This document shows, piece after piece, positions 7,520 through 16,543 of a DNA stretch of 37,442 bases (positions are counted from its first letter, which is position 1; every line of letters begins with the position of its first letter). The stretch spans positions 1 through 37,442 of the forward strand of contig CANRCJ010000002.1 in assembly GCA_947629105.1 (NCBI GenBank), given 5' to 3'. Source of the DNA: an uncultured Clostridia bacterium. Lineage in GTDB: Bacteria > Bacillota > Clostridia > TANB77 > CAG-508. The notes under the pieces were generated by a model. It saw nothing but the letters and a program-made list of their open reading frames with translations, was not told the DNA's origin and ran no database searches. The position numbers and the translations under genes were made by a program.

Positions 7520-8332
7520 TTATTTTTTACCTTTAGCATACCTTCCTCCTACCCTTTTTCCGCCATCTCCAAGTTCAGCAGAAATTTCTCTTACAGTTAC
7601 TATTCTATTTTTATCTGTAGTTGCAACTTTTTCTGCAACTACCAATGGATCCATAAAATCTATTAAAACTCTAGCAGGTGATGAAGCAAAATTTGCGCCT
7701 GACGCCATTATTGCTTCAAAAAAGCTTTGGCATGCGCCAGCAAATATAACTAAGTCTTTATCTGGGCTTGTCGCTTTTTTTGCCTCTATTACAGAATTTA
7801 TAAAATACTTAGAATTCCTATAATTATATATATCATTATAATTAGTTCCATTTTTTATCATACCATCATGTCCTGTAATAACTAATATATCTGGATTATA
7901 TTTTCTAATTAAATTTCCAACAACTTGTGGTTGTCTATTTTCAGGGATGTTTTTTACAATAGCTTTTAACCCAAGTTTATTATAATATCTTTCTGATTTT
8001 TGAGTATATTTTCTATCTCCATCTAAGTGCAAAATTAATGCATTTGTTGAATTATTATTTGTATTTCTTCTTCCAGAAAATAATCCTTTACCTACTGTAC
8101 TAAGTCTTTTTTTTAGCTTACTTTCTATTCCTCTTTTTTCTGTCTCTATTTCATCTTTTTCCATTTTTACTAAGTCATCTAATGGGCTATCAGCCTCTAT
8201 TCTATACTGTACTCCTTTTAAAATAGCATAGGCTTTATTGGGGTCACTTGTCTTTATTATTCTATCTACATAGAAAAGAATATCTTTACCATAAGAAATT
8301 CTTCCTACAATGTCTCCTTTTTTTATTTCCAC
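7520..8332 (-). CDS. yabG: Sporulation-specific protease YabG
   Basis: YabG is the cysteine-type protease that processes spore coat proteins late in sporulation and, in Clostridioides, germination proteins. The 270-residue product shows the N-terminal SH3-like part (GDIVGRISYGKDILFYVDRI), the LHLDGD motif, the conserved PDILVITGHDGM with a His-Asp pair, the FAGACQSFFEAI segment with the likely catalytic Cys, and the SSPARVLIDFMDPL block. I chose the GTG at 8332 (MEIKKGDIVG, six bases after GAGGTG), which aligns with the Bacillus N-terminus better than the GTG at 8341. It is transcribed away from the dodecin-spoVA operon. One GGC-GGA contains an out-of-phase CGG. Confidence 0.92.
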   Translation of the reverse strand: MEIKKGDIVGRISYGKDILFYVDRIIKTSDPNKAYAILKGVQYRIEADSPLDDLVKMEKDEIETEKRGIESKLKKRLSTVGKGLFSGRRNTNNNSTNALILHLDGDRKYTQKSERYYNKLGLKAIVKNIPENRQPQVVGNLIRKYNPDILVITGHDGMIKNGTNYNDIYNYRNSKYFINSVIEAKKATSPDKDLVIFAGACQSFFEAIMASGANFASSPARVLIDFMDPLVVAEKVATTDKNRIVTVREISAELGDGGKRVGGRYAKGKK

Positions 8333-8497
8333 AATTTTCACCTCTATGTTACATTTTATGTTTTTTTGATGAAAATGTTTAAAAATTGTTTGATTACCAT
8401 TTTTGATTTTTATTGCATATTTTTTTATGATTTGTTAATAATATCTAGCATAATTTGAAATAAACTTTATCTATTGACTTGAAAGGAGGTTTTATTT

Positions 8498-8713
8498 GTG
8501 GCAACTCAAAAACATTTATTTATTACAGGTACTTCAACAGTATCTTGGAAAGATGCTATTGTACAAGCAGTTGGTGAAGCTTCTAAAACAATAGACTATC
8601 TATCATCTGTTAAGATATTAGAGCAAAGAGCAAACATTTCAGGTAAAAAAATCACAGAATATTTGGTAGATTTAGATTTAACATTTACTATTGACAGAGA
8701 AAGAGAAGATTAA
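8498..8713 (+). CDS. Dodecin-like small protein
   Basis: A 71-residue protein that fits the dodecin family (flavin-binding dodecamer-forming proteins): STVSWKDAIVQAVGEASKTI forms the single helix and VKILEQRANISGKKITEYLVDLDLTFTID the beta strands. Canonical dodecins have a Trp in the middle strand for flavin stacking; here the only Trp is at position 17, so flavin binding is uncertain. Start GTG 8498 follows a strong AAAGGAGG. It ends 26 bases before spoVAC and is probably co-transcribed with the spoVA genes, suggesting expression in sporulation. This neighbour is unusual for spoVA. Confidence 0.75.
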   Translation: MATQKHLFITGTSTVSWKDAIVQAVGEASKTIDYLSSVKILEQRANISGKKITEYLVDLDLTFTIDRERED

Positions 8714-8739
8714 GATAACTCATGAAAGGATGAAATTTT

Positions 8740-9204
8740 ATGGAAAAAATACAAACAAATAAACAATACCAAGACTATGTTGATCAAAAATCCCCTAATT
8801 CTCCTATTTTAAAGAACTGCTTTAATGCCTTTTGGGTTGGTGGTTTAATATGTTCAATAGGACAATTAATACTAGATTTTTGTGCTTATAGAGGTTTAAA
8901 TGAAGAAACAGCCGGTAGCATTTGTTCAATAATTCTTATAGGTATCAGTGCATTTTTAACTGGACTAAATTTATTTAATAAAATTGGTAAATTTGCAGGA
9001 GCAGGTACTATTGTTCCTATTACAGGTTTTTCAAATTCTATTGTATCACCTGCTATTGAATATAAATCTGAGGGATATATTATGGGTGTAGGCGCAAAAA
9101 TGTTTACAGTTGCAGGTCCAGTGCTTGTCTATGGTATTTCTGCTTCAATTCTAGTTGGAATTGTTTATTTAATATTCAATACACAAAGTATTACTTTAGT
9201 TTAA
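8740..9204 (+). CDS. spoVAC: Stage V sporulation protein AC
   Basis: SpoVAC is a membrane subunit of the SpoVA channel, which moves dipicolinic acid into the forespore and releases it in germination. The 154-residue protein has several hydrophobic membrane segments and the family motif KFAGAGTIVPITGFSNSI, which is repeated in SpoVAE. The N-terminal YQDYVDQKSPNSP is also typical. It starts at ATG 8740 after AAAGGATG and is followed after 16 bases by spoVAD. SpoVAC, AD and AE form the minimal set retained in Clostridia. Confidence 0.96.
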   Translation: MEKIQTNKQYQDYVDQKSPNSPILKNCFNAFWVGGLICSIGQLILDFCAYRGLNEETAGSICSIILIGISAFLTGLNLFNKIGKFAGAGTIVPITGFSNSIVSPAIEYKSEGYIMGVGAKMFTVAGPVLVYGISASILVGIVYLIFNTQSITLV

Positions 9205-9220
9205 GAAAGGATGAAACTAT

Positions 9221-10225
9221 ATGCAAAAAGTTGGAAAACAAACTATCAAATTTGATAATCCTCCTACTATTCTTGAAACAGCATCTATTGTTGGTCCAAA
9301 AGAAGCTCAAGGTCCACTTAGTAAATATTTTGATATGCTCCTAGAAGATGAATTTTGGGGTGAAAAGACTTGGGAAAAAGCAGAAAGTAAAATTATAAAA
9401 GAAGCAGTAAACATGGTTATAACTAAATCTGGGCTTTCTGCTGACAGCATTGATTATTGTTTTGCAGGAGACCTACTTAATCAATGTATATCTTCAAGCT
9501 TTGGTCTTCGTGAACTAAACATTCCTTACTTTGGAATATTTGGAGCATGCTCTACATTTGTAGAAGGAATGATACTTAGTAGTATTTTAGCTGAGGGAAA
9601 AGCCGCAAATAATGTGCTTTTTGCTGCTTCTAGTCACTTTTGTAGTGCAGAAAAGCAATTTAGATTTCCTCTTGAGCTTGGAAATCAAAGGCCTCCAACT
9701 TCACAGTGGACTGTTACAGGTGCAGGTAGTGCTATTATTTCTGCTACGGGTTCTGGCCCTTATGTAACTTATGCAACACCTGGTAAAATCGTCGACAAAG
9801 GCATAAAAGATGCAAATAATATGGGAGCCGCAATGGCACCTGCTGCAGTTGATACTCTTCTTACCCATTTCAAAGACACAGGAAGAAATCCTAGTTACTA
9901 TGATGCGATAATATCAGGTGATTTAGGATACATTGGTAAAGAAATTGTAATTGAAATGTTACAAACATATGGATATAAAGTAAAATCAAATTACAATGAC
10001 TGTGGAGTTTTAATTTTTGATAAAGAAAAACAGGACACTCACTCTGGTGGAAGTGGTTGTGCATGTTGTGGAACAGTCTTTTCTGGATATTTATTTAACC
10101 AAATGAAAGCTAAAAAGTATAAAAAGATTCTTCTTATTGCAACAGGAGCACTTACAAATGCTACTACTTCTCAGCAAGGAGAATCTATACCTGGTATTGC
10201 ACATGCTGCTGCAATCGAGATTTAG
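9221..10225 (+). CDS. spoVAD: Stage V sporulation protein AD
   Basis: SpoVAD is the soluble, thiolase-fold subunit of the SpoVA complex that binds dipicolinic acid. The 334-residue sequence contains GKQTIKFDNPPTILETAS at the N-terminus, the FGIFGACSTFVEGM segment in the position of the thiolase active-site Cys, AAMAPAAVDTL and the glycine-rich GGSGCACCGTVFSGYL block. Length and motifs match the family closely. It lies between spoVAC and spoVAE with short gaps, a typical order. An ACG-GGT contains an out-of-phase CGG with no effect on the frame. Confidence 0.97.
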   Translation: MQKVGKQTIKFDNPPTILETASIVGPKEAQGPLSKYFDMLLEDEFWGEKTWEKAESKIIKEAVNMVITKSGLSADSIDYCFAGDLLNQCISSSFGLRELNIPYFGIFGACSTFVEGMILSSILAEGKAANNVLFAASSHFCSAEKQFRFPLELGNQRPPTSQWTVTGAGSAIISATGSGPYVTYATPGKIVDKGIKDANNMGAAMAPAAVDTLLTHFKDTGRNPSYYDAIISGDLGYIGKEIVIEMLQTYGYKVKSNYNDCGVLIFDKEKQDTHSGGSGCACCGTVFSGYLFNQMKAKKYKKILLIATGALTNATTSQQGESIPGIAHAAAIEI

Positions 10226-10238
10226 GAGGTACGTCTAT

Positions 10239-10628
10239 ATGAATGAATTTTTTAGTAGCTTAAACATTATGGACTATGTATGGTGCTTTATTGTCGGTGG
10301 CATTATATGTATAATAGGACAAATTTTAATTGATAAAACAAAAATAACATCTGCAAGAATTCTTGTACTTTTCGTAACAGCTGGTGCCATTTTAGGTGGA
10401 CTTGGAATATATCAATATATAGTTGATTTTGCAGGTGCTGGTGCAACTGTTCCAATCACAGGCTTTGGATATAACCTTGCAAAAGGCGCAATAAAAGGAG
10501 TTAGCGAATCTGGCTTACTTGGTGCATTTACAGGAGGTATAAGAGCTGCTGCTGGTGGAATTGCTGCTGCTGTATTCTTTGGATACCTCGCATCACTTAT
10601 TGCTAAACCTAAGATGAAAAAGCAATAG
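10239..10628 (+). CDS. spoVAE: Stage V sporulation protein AE (AEB type)
   Basis: The membrane subunit of the SpoVA dipicolinate channel, related to SpoVAC. ATG 10239 follows GGAGGT, ten bases upstream, and directly succeeds spoVAD. The 129 residues include at least three membrane segments and the motif DFAGAGATVPITGFGYNLA, the counterpart of that in SpoVAC, then GLLGAFTGGIRAAAGGIAAAVFFGYL. Size and sequence fit the SpoVAEB type. It is the last gene of the operon and is followed by a hairpin terminator. Confidence 0.95.
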   Translation: MNEFFSSLNIMDYVWCFIVGGIICIIGQILIDKTKITSARILVLFVTAGAILGGLGIYQYIVDFAGAGATVPITGFGYNLAKGAIKGVSESGLLGAFTGGIRAAAGGIAAAVFFGYLASLIAKPKMKKQ

Positions 10629-10650
10629 ACAGGCTCTAATTTAAGCATAA

Positions 10651-10686
10651 AACAAGAGTGGTATATTTCCCCCACTCTTGTTTTTG
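10651..10686. terminator. Terminator after spoVAE, shared with the ABC operon
   Basis: AACAAGAGTGG pairs with CCACTCTTGTT around a ten-base loop and is followed by a T-run rightwards and an A-rich stretch leftwards. It separates convergent spoVAE and ABC genes and can act in both directions. Confidence 0.85.
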
Positions 10687-10727
10687 TATAATTCAAAACT
10701 CAAATTTGATATTTTGCTTAAAGCATA

Positions 10728-13196
10728 CTATTCAATATCATGTCTTGCTAAAATCTCAGCCGGTGTTCTTCTTAAAACCCTATATAATGGAAGTAATCCT
10801 ACGACTATGTTAAATACATATATGAGTAATATACTTATTCCCACAGTTTCAAAATTAACAACAAACATACCACCAACATATGGAATTCTTGCAAACCCAT
10901 AAAGAATATATGTCATAAGCATTAGTCCTGACATTCCTGCTATAGTTGTTATAGCAATTATTTCTCCTAAAAACATCTTATATATATCTGTTTTTTTAGC
11001 TCCAATTGCTCTTAAAACTCCAACTTCTTTTATTCTTGATAAGAAAGATGACCTTTCCATCAAATATATCTCAATTAAAGATATAGCAAGTATTACTCCT
11101 GCAAAGATTACACCACTTCTAATACTATCTTGCCTTTCTTTAATATATGCTGTTCTTGCTTTTTCGTATGTATTTTCAAGATTTATATTAAATTCATTTC
11201 TAAATTTATTTAAAACTGTTTCTTTGTCTTTTGGATATATCATAATTCCAGTTTTCTCACTAATCTCATTATATTTTACTGTATTATTATTTACCAAATA
11301 ATCTTGCCTGTCCGTCATACTATTATAATATCCAACAACTTTAAGGTTTACTCCATTTATTTTTTCTTCAATAGTTTTATTTAATTTCATTTGGCTTGCA
11401 TTTACGCTGTTTACTATAACTTCATAATCATTTTCAGGCATTCTTCCTTTCGTTAAAGTTATATCATCTAAATATAAAGAGTAGTCTGCAACTTTTGTTT
11501 GTCCTTGAGTACTTGAATCAGTCATATAGCCCCCTGCGCCGTACCAAATAAGGGGTTGATCTTGCGATTCATTTAATAAATTTACAAATATATTTTTATT
11601 CGCATAAATAGATGGGCTCTTTCTATCTACGATTCCAACAATAGTAAGCTTATCAATGCTTCCGCACGATACTTCTCTATTTAGTAATTCCTCTGCTGAA
11701 TTTATTCCTTTTTGTGGTAGCGAGTTATAAGAACCATATGCCATCTTGTCATAAATCATTTTATCTATTACAATTTCACTCTCATTTTCTGGAACTCTTC
11801 CACTTATAATATCATTTTTTGATATAATATCTAAGCTTGTTAACTTACCAGATAATATAGTCTGTGGAGCATTTTGTTGTAATTGATAATAATCTTTAAT
11901 TTGCATGTTTAGGTTTATCTCTCCATTACCTGGTATTATATAATCAATACTATCTAATTTTTCATATTCCAAAAACTTCTCTACACTCAATTTTTCCTGT
12001 TCTGCTTGTAAATAATTCCTATCAGCTGTTATGAATTCTGATTCATCTATATTAAGTGTCCCTGCAATATTTGAAACAGCATACATAATAAACATAGATG
12101 ATGCAAAGAAGCCAAGAAGAAGTATCTTTTTAAGTATCGAAAAGTTTGCAATTTTCTTAATTCCCATATAGCAAGATTTAAAGAAACCATTTATGGAACT
12201 ATATTTTATTTTAAATTTCTTGTCTATAATACTATCTAAATTATATGAATACTCTTCGTAAATAGTTTTATCTATTGTTTTGTAATGCTCATTTACAAAC
12301 TCAACAGATGAATTTTCATCAACTACTTGTACTCTATGTTTTGGTGCTTTAATATATATATTATTATTCTTTAAGACAACTTCCATTTCTATTTTTTCAT
12401 TGCTATTTGAATATGTATTTATATTTATATTATTTTTATTAAAGTTTTCTATGCTTTCAAAATCTTTTAGATATATTTTGTTTTCTATCCTATAATCTAA
12501 GGCATTATTTGCATCATTTGGGTAATCATTTGTAACCTTGCCGGTCTTTTAGCTCTATAATTCTTGAAGCATAAAACTTTGCAAGTTCAGTCTCATGTGT
12601 TACAAGTATTACTAATCTGTCTTTTGAGATTGCTTTAATAATATTCATTATTTCCAAGGAATTCTTGCTATCTAAATTTCCGAGTTGGTTCATCAGCAAT
12701 TACAATATTCGGATTTTTAACAATAGCTCTTGCTATTGCAACCCTTTGCCTTTCTCCTCCAGATAGCATTTTAGCTGGTCTGTTCCTATATCTATACATT
12801 CCGAACGCACTCTAAGACATAATTTACCCTTTTCTTAGTTTCTTCTCTATCCCTTAGTCCAATCATCTTTAAAGCTATTGCAATATTTTCATAAACGGTC
12901 AAATTGTCTATTAATTTATAATCTTGAAATATATATCCAATATTTAAGTTTCTTATTTTATCAACGGTATAAGCTCTCCTATTAGTTATTTGCTTGCCAT
13001 TTATATAAATCTTACCTTTATTTACTTTGTCTAATCCACCTATTGCATTTAAAAGTGTAGTTTTACCACTACCAGAAGCACCTAGAAGTGCAACTAATCC
13101 TGTTTTATCAAATTCAAGAGAAGTATTGTTTATAATGTGTATTTCGTTTCTTTTATGCCTGTTAAAATACTTATTTACGTTTACTAAACTTATCAT
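10728..13196 (-). CDS. ABC transporter ATPase-FtsX permease fusion, three +1 CGGN sites
   Basis: A MacB/LolD-type exporter with ATPase and permease in one chain. From ATG 13196: Walker [10 protein letters not shown] (about residue 38), Q-loop FQDYKL, then an in-frame CGG at 12801-12803 read as C plus Gly132 ([19 protein letters not shown], the signature). A second at 12680-12682 gives Gly172 in [12 protein letters not shown] (Walker B/D-loop) and a third at 12541-12543 gives Gly218 in ELKD-GKVTNDY. After the third shift the frame runs without a stop into the permease: a membrane segment near residues 310-330, a large outer domain with two PENESE-like repeats, and three C-terminal FtsX-type segments with the [14 protein letters not shown] motif. 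The total is 821 aa. It starts two bases after the sister gene ends. The substrate is unknown; antimicrobial-peptide or lipoprotein handling is typical of relatives. Confidence 0.88.
12541..12543 (-). other. +1 CGGN site 5 (ABC fusion, Gly218)
   Basis: GAC-C-GGC restores IIELKD-GKVTND, the usual end of an ABC ATPase, and leads in frame into the permease. Confidence 0.9.
12680..12682 (-). other. +1 CGGN site 6 (ABC fusion, Gly172)
   Basis: ACT-C-GGA restores ADEPT-GNLDSKN; the Gly is nearly invariant in ABC exporters of this class. Confidence 0.95.
12801..12803 (-). other. +1 CGGN site 7 (ABC fusion, Gly132)
   Basis: GTT-C-GGA restores [20 protein letters not shown], the expected approach to the signature motif. 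Confidence 0.92.
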
Positions 13197-13198
13197 AG

Positions 13199-15422
13199 CT
13201 ACACCTCCTCGTTATATGTACTAATTGCTGATTTTTTAAATATTTTTCTTGCAAACCTTCTTGAAATTAGTCTTGACATACAAATTAAGACAATATAAAT
13301 TAGCACATATTCACGAATACTTAAAAATGAAGTTAGTTTTGCTATATAGCTCCAATTTAAAATATTTGTATTGACTAGATATATGATTAATATAACCGTA
13401 AAATATGCAATATTAGAGTTTACAAATAACTCTATATCTAATATTCTTTTTACTGACTTAAAGGTTGCGCCTAACATTCTTAGTGTTGTATAATAAACAT
13501 TTCTTGATTTTAGTATTATTTTAATTATTAAATACGAGATAAAGAATAATACAAATATTAGTAAAAATGTTACAACAAGTTTTACAATTTTCATTACCTG
13601 TTTATATGCTGCATTATCCTGTACTGCAAAATCAGTTATTTTCTTTGGGGATATGCCAATATCTTTGAGCTTAGCACAAGTATCATCTATATCTTTTTTA
13701 TCTTTTACATAAACCGAAGATTGGTATGGAGCTTTATCATATAAAGAATTATAATCTTCTTCATTTATGCAAATTACGCTATTATTAAACTCTTCTATTC
13801 CTGTTACCTTAGTGAAATTATTTTTTGTATATGTTCCCGATATTTCTAAATCCAATTTGTCCTCATAAAATATATTATCTACACAGATGCTTATAGGCTG
13901 ATTATTTATTCTTCCTTTGCTTAGTTGATATTTTAAGTCATCATTTACTATTGTCTTTCCCTTTTCTACATTTTTATTTGGGACAACAGAAAAAGTATTT
14001 ATATTCGTATATTTGCCATTAAATAAATATTTTATTGTGCTAAAATTTCTATTTACTGATAAATTTAACTTATCAATTAATTCTTGACTTCCATATATAT
14101 CATATATATAGTTATCGTCGTCATCATTATACTTAATTCCAACAATAGATGCCTTTGCAACTTCATTATATGAATTTGTTGTACTTATACTAAAATTATT
14201 ATTTATTAATTGGTCTTGTTTATTTGTAATATTATAATGATTCTTGCTACATGTTATCACAACTTCATTTTCTTTTTCAGGCATTCTTCCTACATCAAGC
14301 TTTCCTTCAAACTTGTCTATGTCGTGTATTATCCCTGAAAAAGTAACTGAACTAAATGGATCACTTATATTTTCCATTTTATAAAATATTACATCTTTAT
14401 CTACAAGATAATCATTTTTTACAATATAATCTACGTTTGATATTGCCTTTATTCTTTCATAATCTTCGTCAGAAAAAGTACTTTTGTCTTGTTTTTTAAT
14501 AAGCACACGATTTGGAGAAAAATCATTGAAGTAATAGCTATAATTTTCTTGAGATAATTCATATTCCAAAGACTCAAAGCTTGCATATTCCACAAGCACA
14601 GATATTGTTATAAACAAAAAGACAGCAAATAGTAGAGCAAATTTAGTAAATACATTGAAGGTATTTCTAAATCCTAATCTGTATTTATTAAATAAACTTA
14701 TTTTGCTGTATTTGCTTGTTTCTACCTGAATATCTTTATCTACTTTCTTTACTTCTGTATTTTCTATCACTCTTCCATCATGCATCTTTATAATTCTTGT
14801 TGCATATTGCTCCATTTGTTCAATATTATGAGTTACAATTATTACGAGTTTGTTTTTTGAAACTTTTTTTAGTATCTCAATAGCCTCTTTTGCAGACTCA
14901 ACATCAAGGTTCCCGAGTAGGCTCATCTGCGACAATTATTGGTGTCTCTTTTACCATTGCTCTAGCTATTGCAACTCTTTGCTTTTGCCCACCTGATAGT
15001 TTAGCGACTTTTGTATTTTTAAATTTAGTAAGACCAACTTGGTCTATCATGTCTAATACTTTATTCTTAACGTCTTTTTTCTTATATCCATTCAAAAGTA
15101 GCACCAATTCTACATTTTGGTACACTGTATAACTATTTACTAAATTAAAATTCTGGAAGATATTTGCAATGTATTTTCTTCTATACTCTTCAAAATCTTT
15201 CTCTGTATAATGGCTAGTCTCCTTGCCATTTATGTACATTTCTCCCTCTTCATAGCTGTCTAGTCCTGATATTACATTTAAGAGTGTGGACTTACCACTT
15301 CCAGACTCTCCTGTAATAACAACAAACTCACCTATATTAAACTTTAGATTTACTTTTGTGAAACCTGAAGCAATTATTCCGTTATTGTAATAGAATTTTG
15401 AAACATTTTTTAATTCTAACAT
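13199..15422 (-). CDS. ABC transporter ATPase-FtsX permease fusion, one +1 CGGN site
   Basis: Sister of the downstream fusion gene. From ATG 15422 come Walker A GESGSGKST (about residues 38-46), Q-loop FQNFNLVNSYTVYQNV, signature [14 protein letters not shown] and Walker B IIVADEPT. At 14913-14915 the frame meets CGG; skipping C restores Gly170 in DEPT-GNLDVESA, the same invariant glycine that is affected in the neighbour. The H-loop IVTHN follows, then a membrane segment near residues 255-275, a large outer domain and three C-terminal membrane segments of FtsX type. The product is 740 aa. An apparent separate start just downstream of the break (MSQMSLLGNLD) is an out-of-frame artefact of the break. 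The tandem genes probably form a heterodimer. Substrate unknown. Confidence 0.88.
14913..14915 (-). other. +1 CGGN site 8 (second ABC fusion, Gly170)
   Basis: ACT-C-GGG restores ADEPT-GNLDVES. It is the same protein position as site 6 but with a different fourth base. Confidence 0.95.
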
Positions 15423-15455
15423 AACTTATCCTTTCTTTTGTAATAATTCAAGATA

Positions 15456-15484
15456 ATAATATACTTTACTTACTTTATTGTCAA
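15456..15484 (-). promoter_or_regulatory. Sigma-A promoter of the ABC operon
   Basis: TTGACA (15479-15484) and TATTAT (15456-15461) on the minus strand with a 17-base spacer; one mismatch in the -10. It lies between the rpsI terminator and the ABC start codon at 15422, so the ABC pair has its own promoter. Confidence 0.78.
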
Positions 15485-15492
15485 GCAATAAT

Positions 15493-15527
15493 GAAAAAAG
15501 CTCAGAAGTTTTATTACTTCTGAGCTT
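15493..15527 (-). terminator. Terminator after rpsI
   Basis: AGCTCAGAAG pairs with CTTCTGAGCT around an eight-base loop, followed on the minus strand by a U-run. It closes the rplM-rpsI transcript just upstream of the ABC promoter. Confidence 0.88.
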
Positions 15528-15539
15528 TCTATATTCATA

Positions 15540-15947
15540 TTAACGTTTACTAAATTGTGGAGCTTTTCTTGATTTTTTAAGACCATATTTCTTTCTTTCT
15601 TTCATCCTTGGATCTCTTGTTAAGTATCCTTTAACTTTAAGCATTGGTCTGTATTCACTATTAGCTTGATTTAAAGCTCTTGCTAATCCATGACGGATAG
15701 CTCCTGCTTGACCTGAGAATCCTCCACCTGTTACTTTACAAATTACATCATATTTGTTTAATGTATCTGTTGCAACTAATGGTTGTCTTACTATTACTTT
15801 TAAAGTCTCAAGGTTTAAATATTCATCTATATCTTTAGAATTAATAGTTATTTTTCCTGTACCTGGTACTATTCTAACTCTTGCTATAGAGCTTTTTCTT
15901 CTTCCTGTACCATAAAACATTATTTTATCTGAACTTGCTTTAGGCAT
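15540..15947 (-). CDS. rpsI: 30S ribosomal protein S9
   Basis: S9 lies at the head of the small subunit with its C-terminal tail reaching the P site. The 135 residues show [18 protein letters not shown] near the start, [19 protein letters not shown] in the middle and the basic tail ending KAPQFSKR. It follows rplM by 14 bases, the standard order. Arginine is written with AGA, AGG and CGT; the terminal Arg codon is CGT. CGG is not used. Confidence 0.99.
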   Translation of the reverse strand: MPKASSDKIMFYGTGRRKSSIARVRIVPGTGKITINSKDIDEYLNLETLKVIVRQPLVATDTLNKYDVICKVTGGGFSGQAGAIRHGLARALNQANSEYRPMLKVKGYLTRDPRMKERKKYGLKKSRKAPQFSKR

Positions 15948-15961
15948 TTACTTTTCCTCCT

Positions 15962-16396
15962 TTAAAATTCCCATACTTCTGGTTTTTGAGCAATATTTTC
16001 ATGTTCTGCTCCAGCATATACTCTTAATTTTTTAATGCTTTGTCTTCCTAGACTATTATGTGGAAGCATTCCTTTTATTGCTAACATCATTGCTTTTTCT
16101 GGGTTATTATTAAGCATATCTTTTGCAGATATCTCTTTCATTCCTCCGATATATCCTGAATGATGTCTATAAACCTTTTGATTTAATTTATTTCCTGTTA
16201 AAATAGCTTTACTACAGTTAATAATAATTACATGATCTCCAACATCAATATTTGGTGTATATGTTGGTTTATGTTTTCCTCTTAATAATTTAGCAGCTTC
16301 TGTTGCTACTCTTCCTAGAGGCTTTCCTTCAGCATCAATTATATACCATTTTCTTACAATTTCATCTTTTTTTACACTATAAGTAGTATTATTCAT
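15962..16396 (-). CDS. rplM: 50S ribosomal protein L13
   Basis: L13 is an early-assembling protein of the large subunit. The 144-residue sequence contains [50 protein letters not shown] and [14 protein letters not shown], all family hallmarks. ATG 16396 is preceded by GGAGG-like sequence. It heads the rplM-rpsI operon, which has its own promoter and a leader of about 105 bases that may hold the autoregulatory L13 leader known in Firmicutes. An ATC-GGA contains an out-of-phase CGG with no effect. Confidence 0.99.
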   Translation of the reverse strand: MNNTTYSVKKDEIVRKWYIIDAEGKPLGRVATEAAKLLRGKHKPTYTPNIDVGDHVIIINCSKAILTGNKLNQKVYRHHSGYIGGMKEISAKDMLNNNPEKAMMLAIKGMLPHNSLGRQSIKKLRVYAGAEHENIAQKPEVWEF

Positions 16397-16511
16397 GGTT
16401 AATTCATTTCCTCCATTCTGAATTCTTTTATATACTTAAAAATACCTAAACAACTTTAGTTTACCGGGAAAAAACTTACATTGTTTACATATCTTATCAT
16501 AACACTACAAT

Positions 16512-16540
16512 ATTTTAATACAATTTTCTTAGAATGTCAA
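16512..16540 (-). promoter_or_regulatory. Sigma-A promoter of rplM-rpsI
   Basis: TTGACA (16535-16540) and TAAAAT (16512-16517) with a 17-base spacer on the minus strand. It starts just after the stop of the M20 gene at 16544. The resulting leader to rplM is about 105 bases and includes a G/C-rich CCGGG patch at 16465-16469. Confidence 0.75.
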
Positions 16541-16543
16541 TAC

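Noticed and set aside
8342..8497. Sigma-G promoter for the dodecin-spoVA operon
   Set aside because: Sigma-G control is expected from other species, but I could not find a convincing pair of -35 and -10 motifs by eye in this AT-rich stretch.
12792..13196. A stand-alone 134-residue ABC ATPase
   Set aside because: It contains Walker A and Q-loop but no signature or Walker B; these follow in the next frame across the CGGN site.
13199..14935. A separate permease gene starting MSQMSLLGNLD
   Set aside because: The start lies out of frame within the Walker B region of the ATPase; GNLDVESA belongs to DEPT-GNLD of the same ATPase after the CGGN shift.
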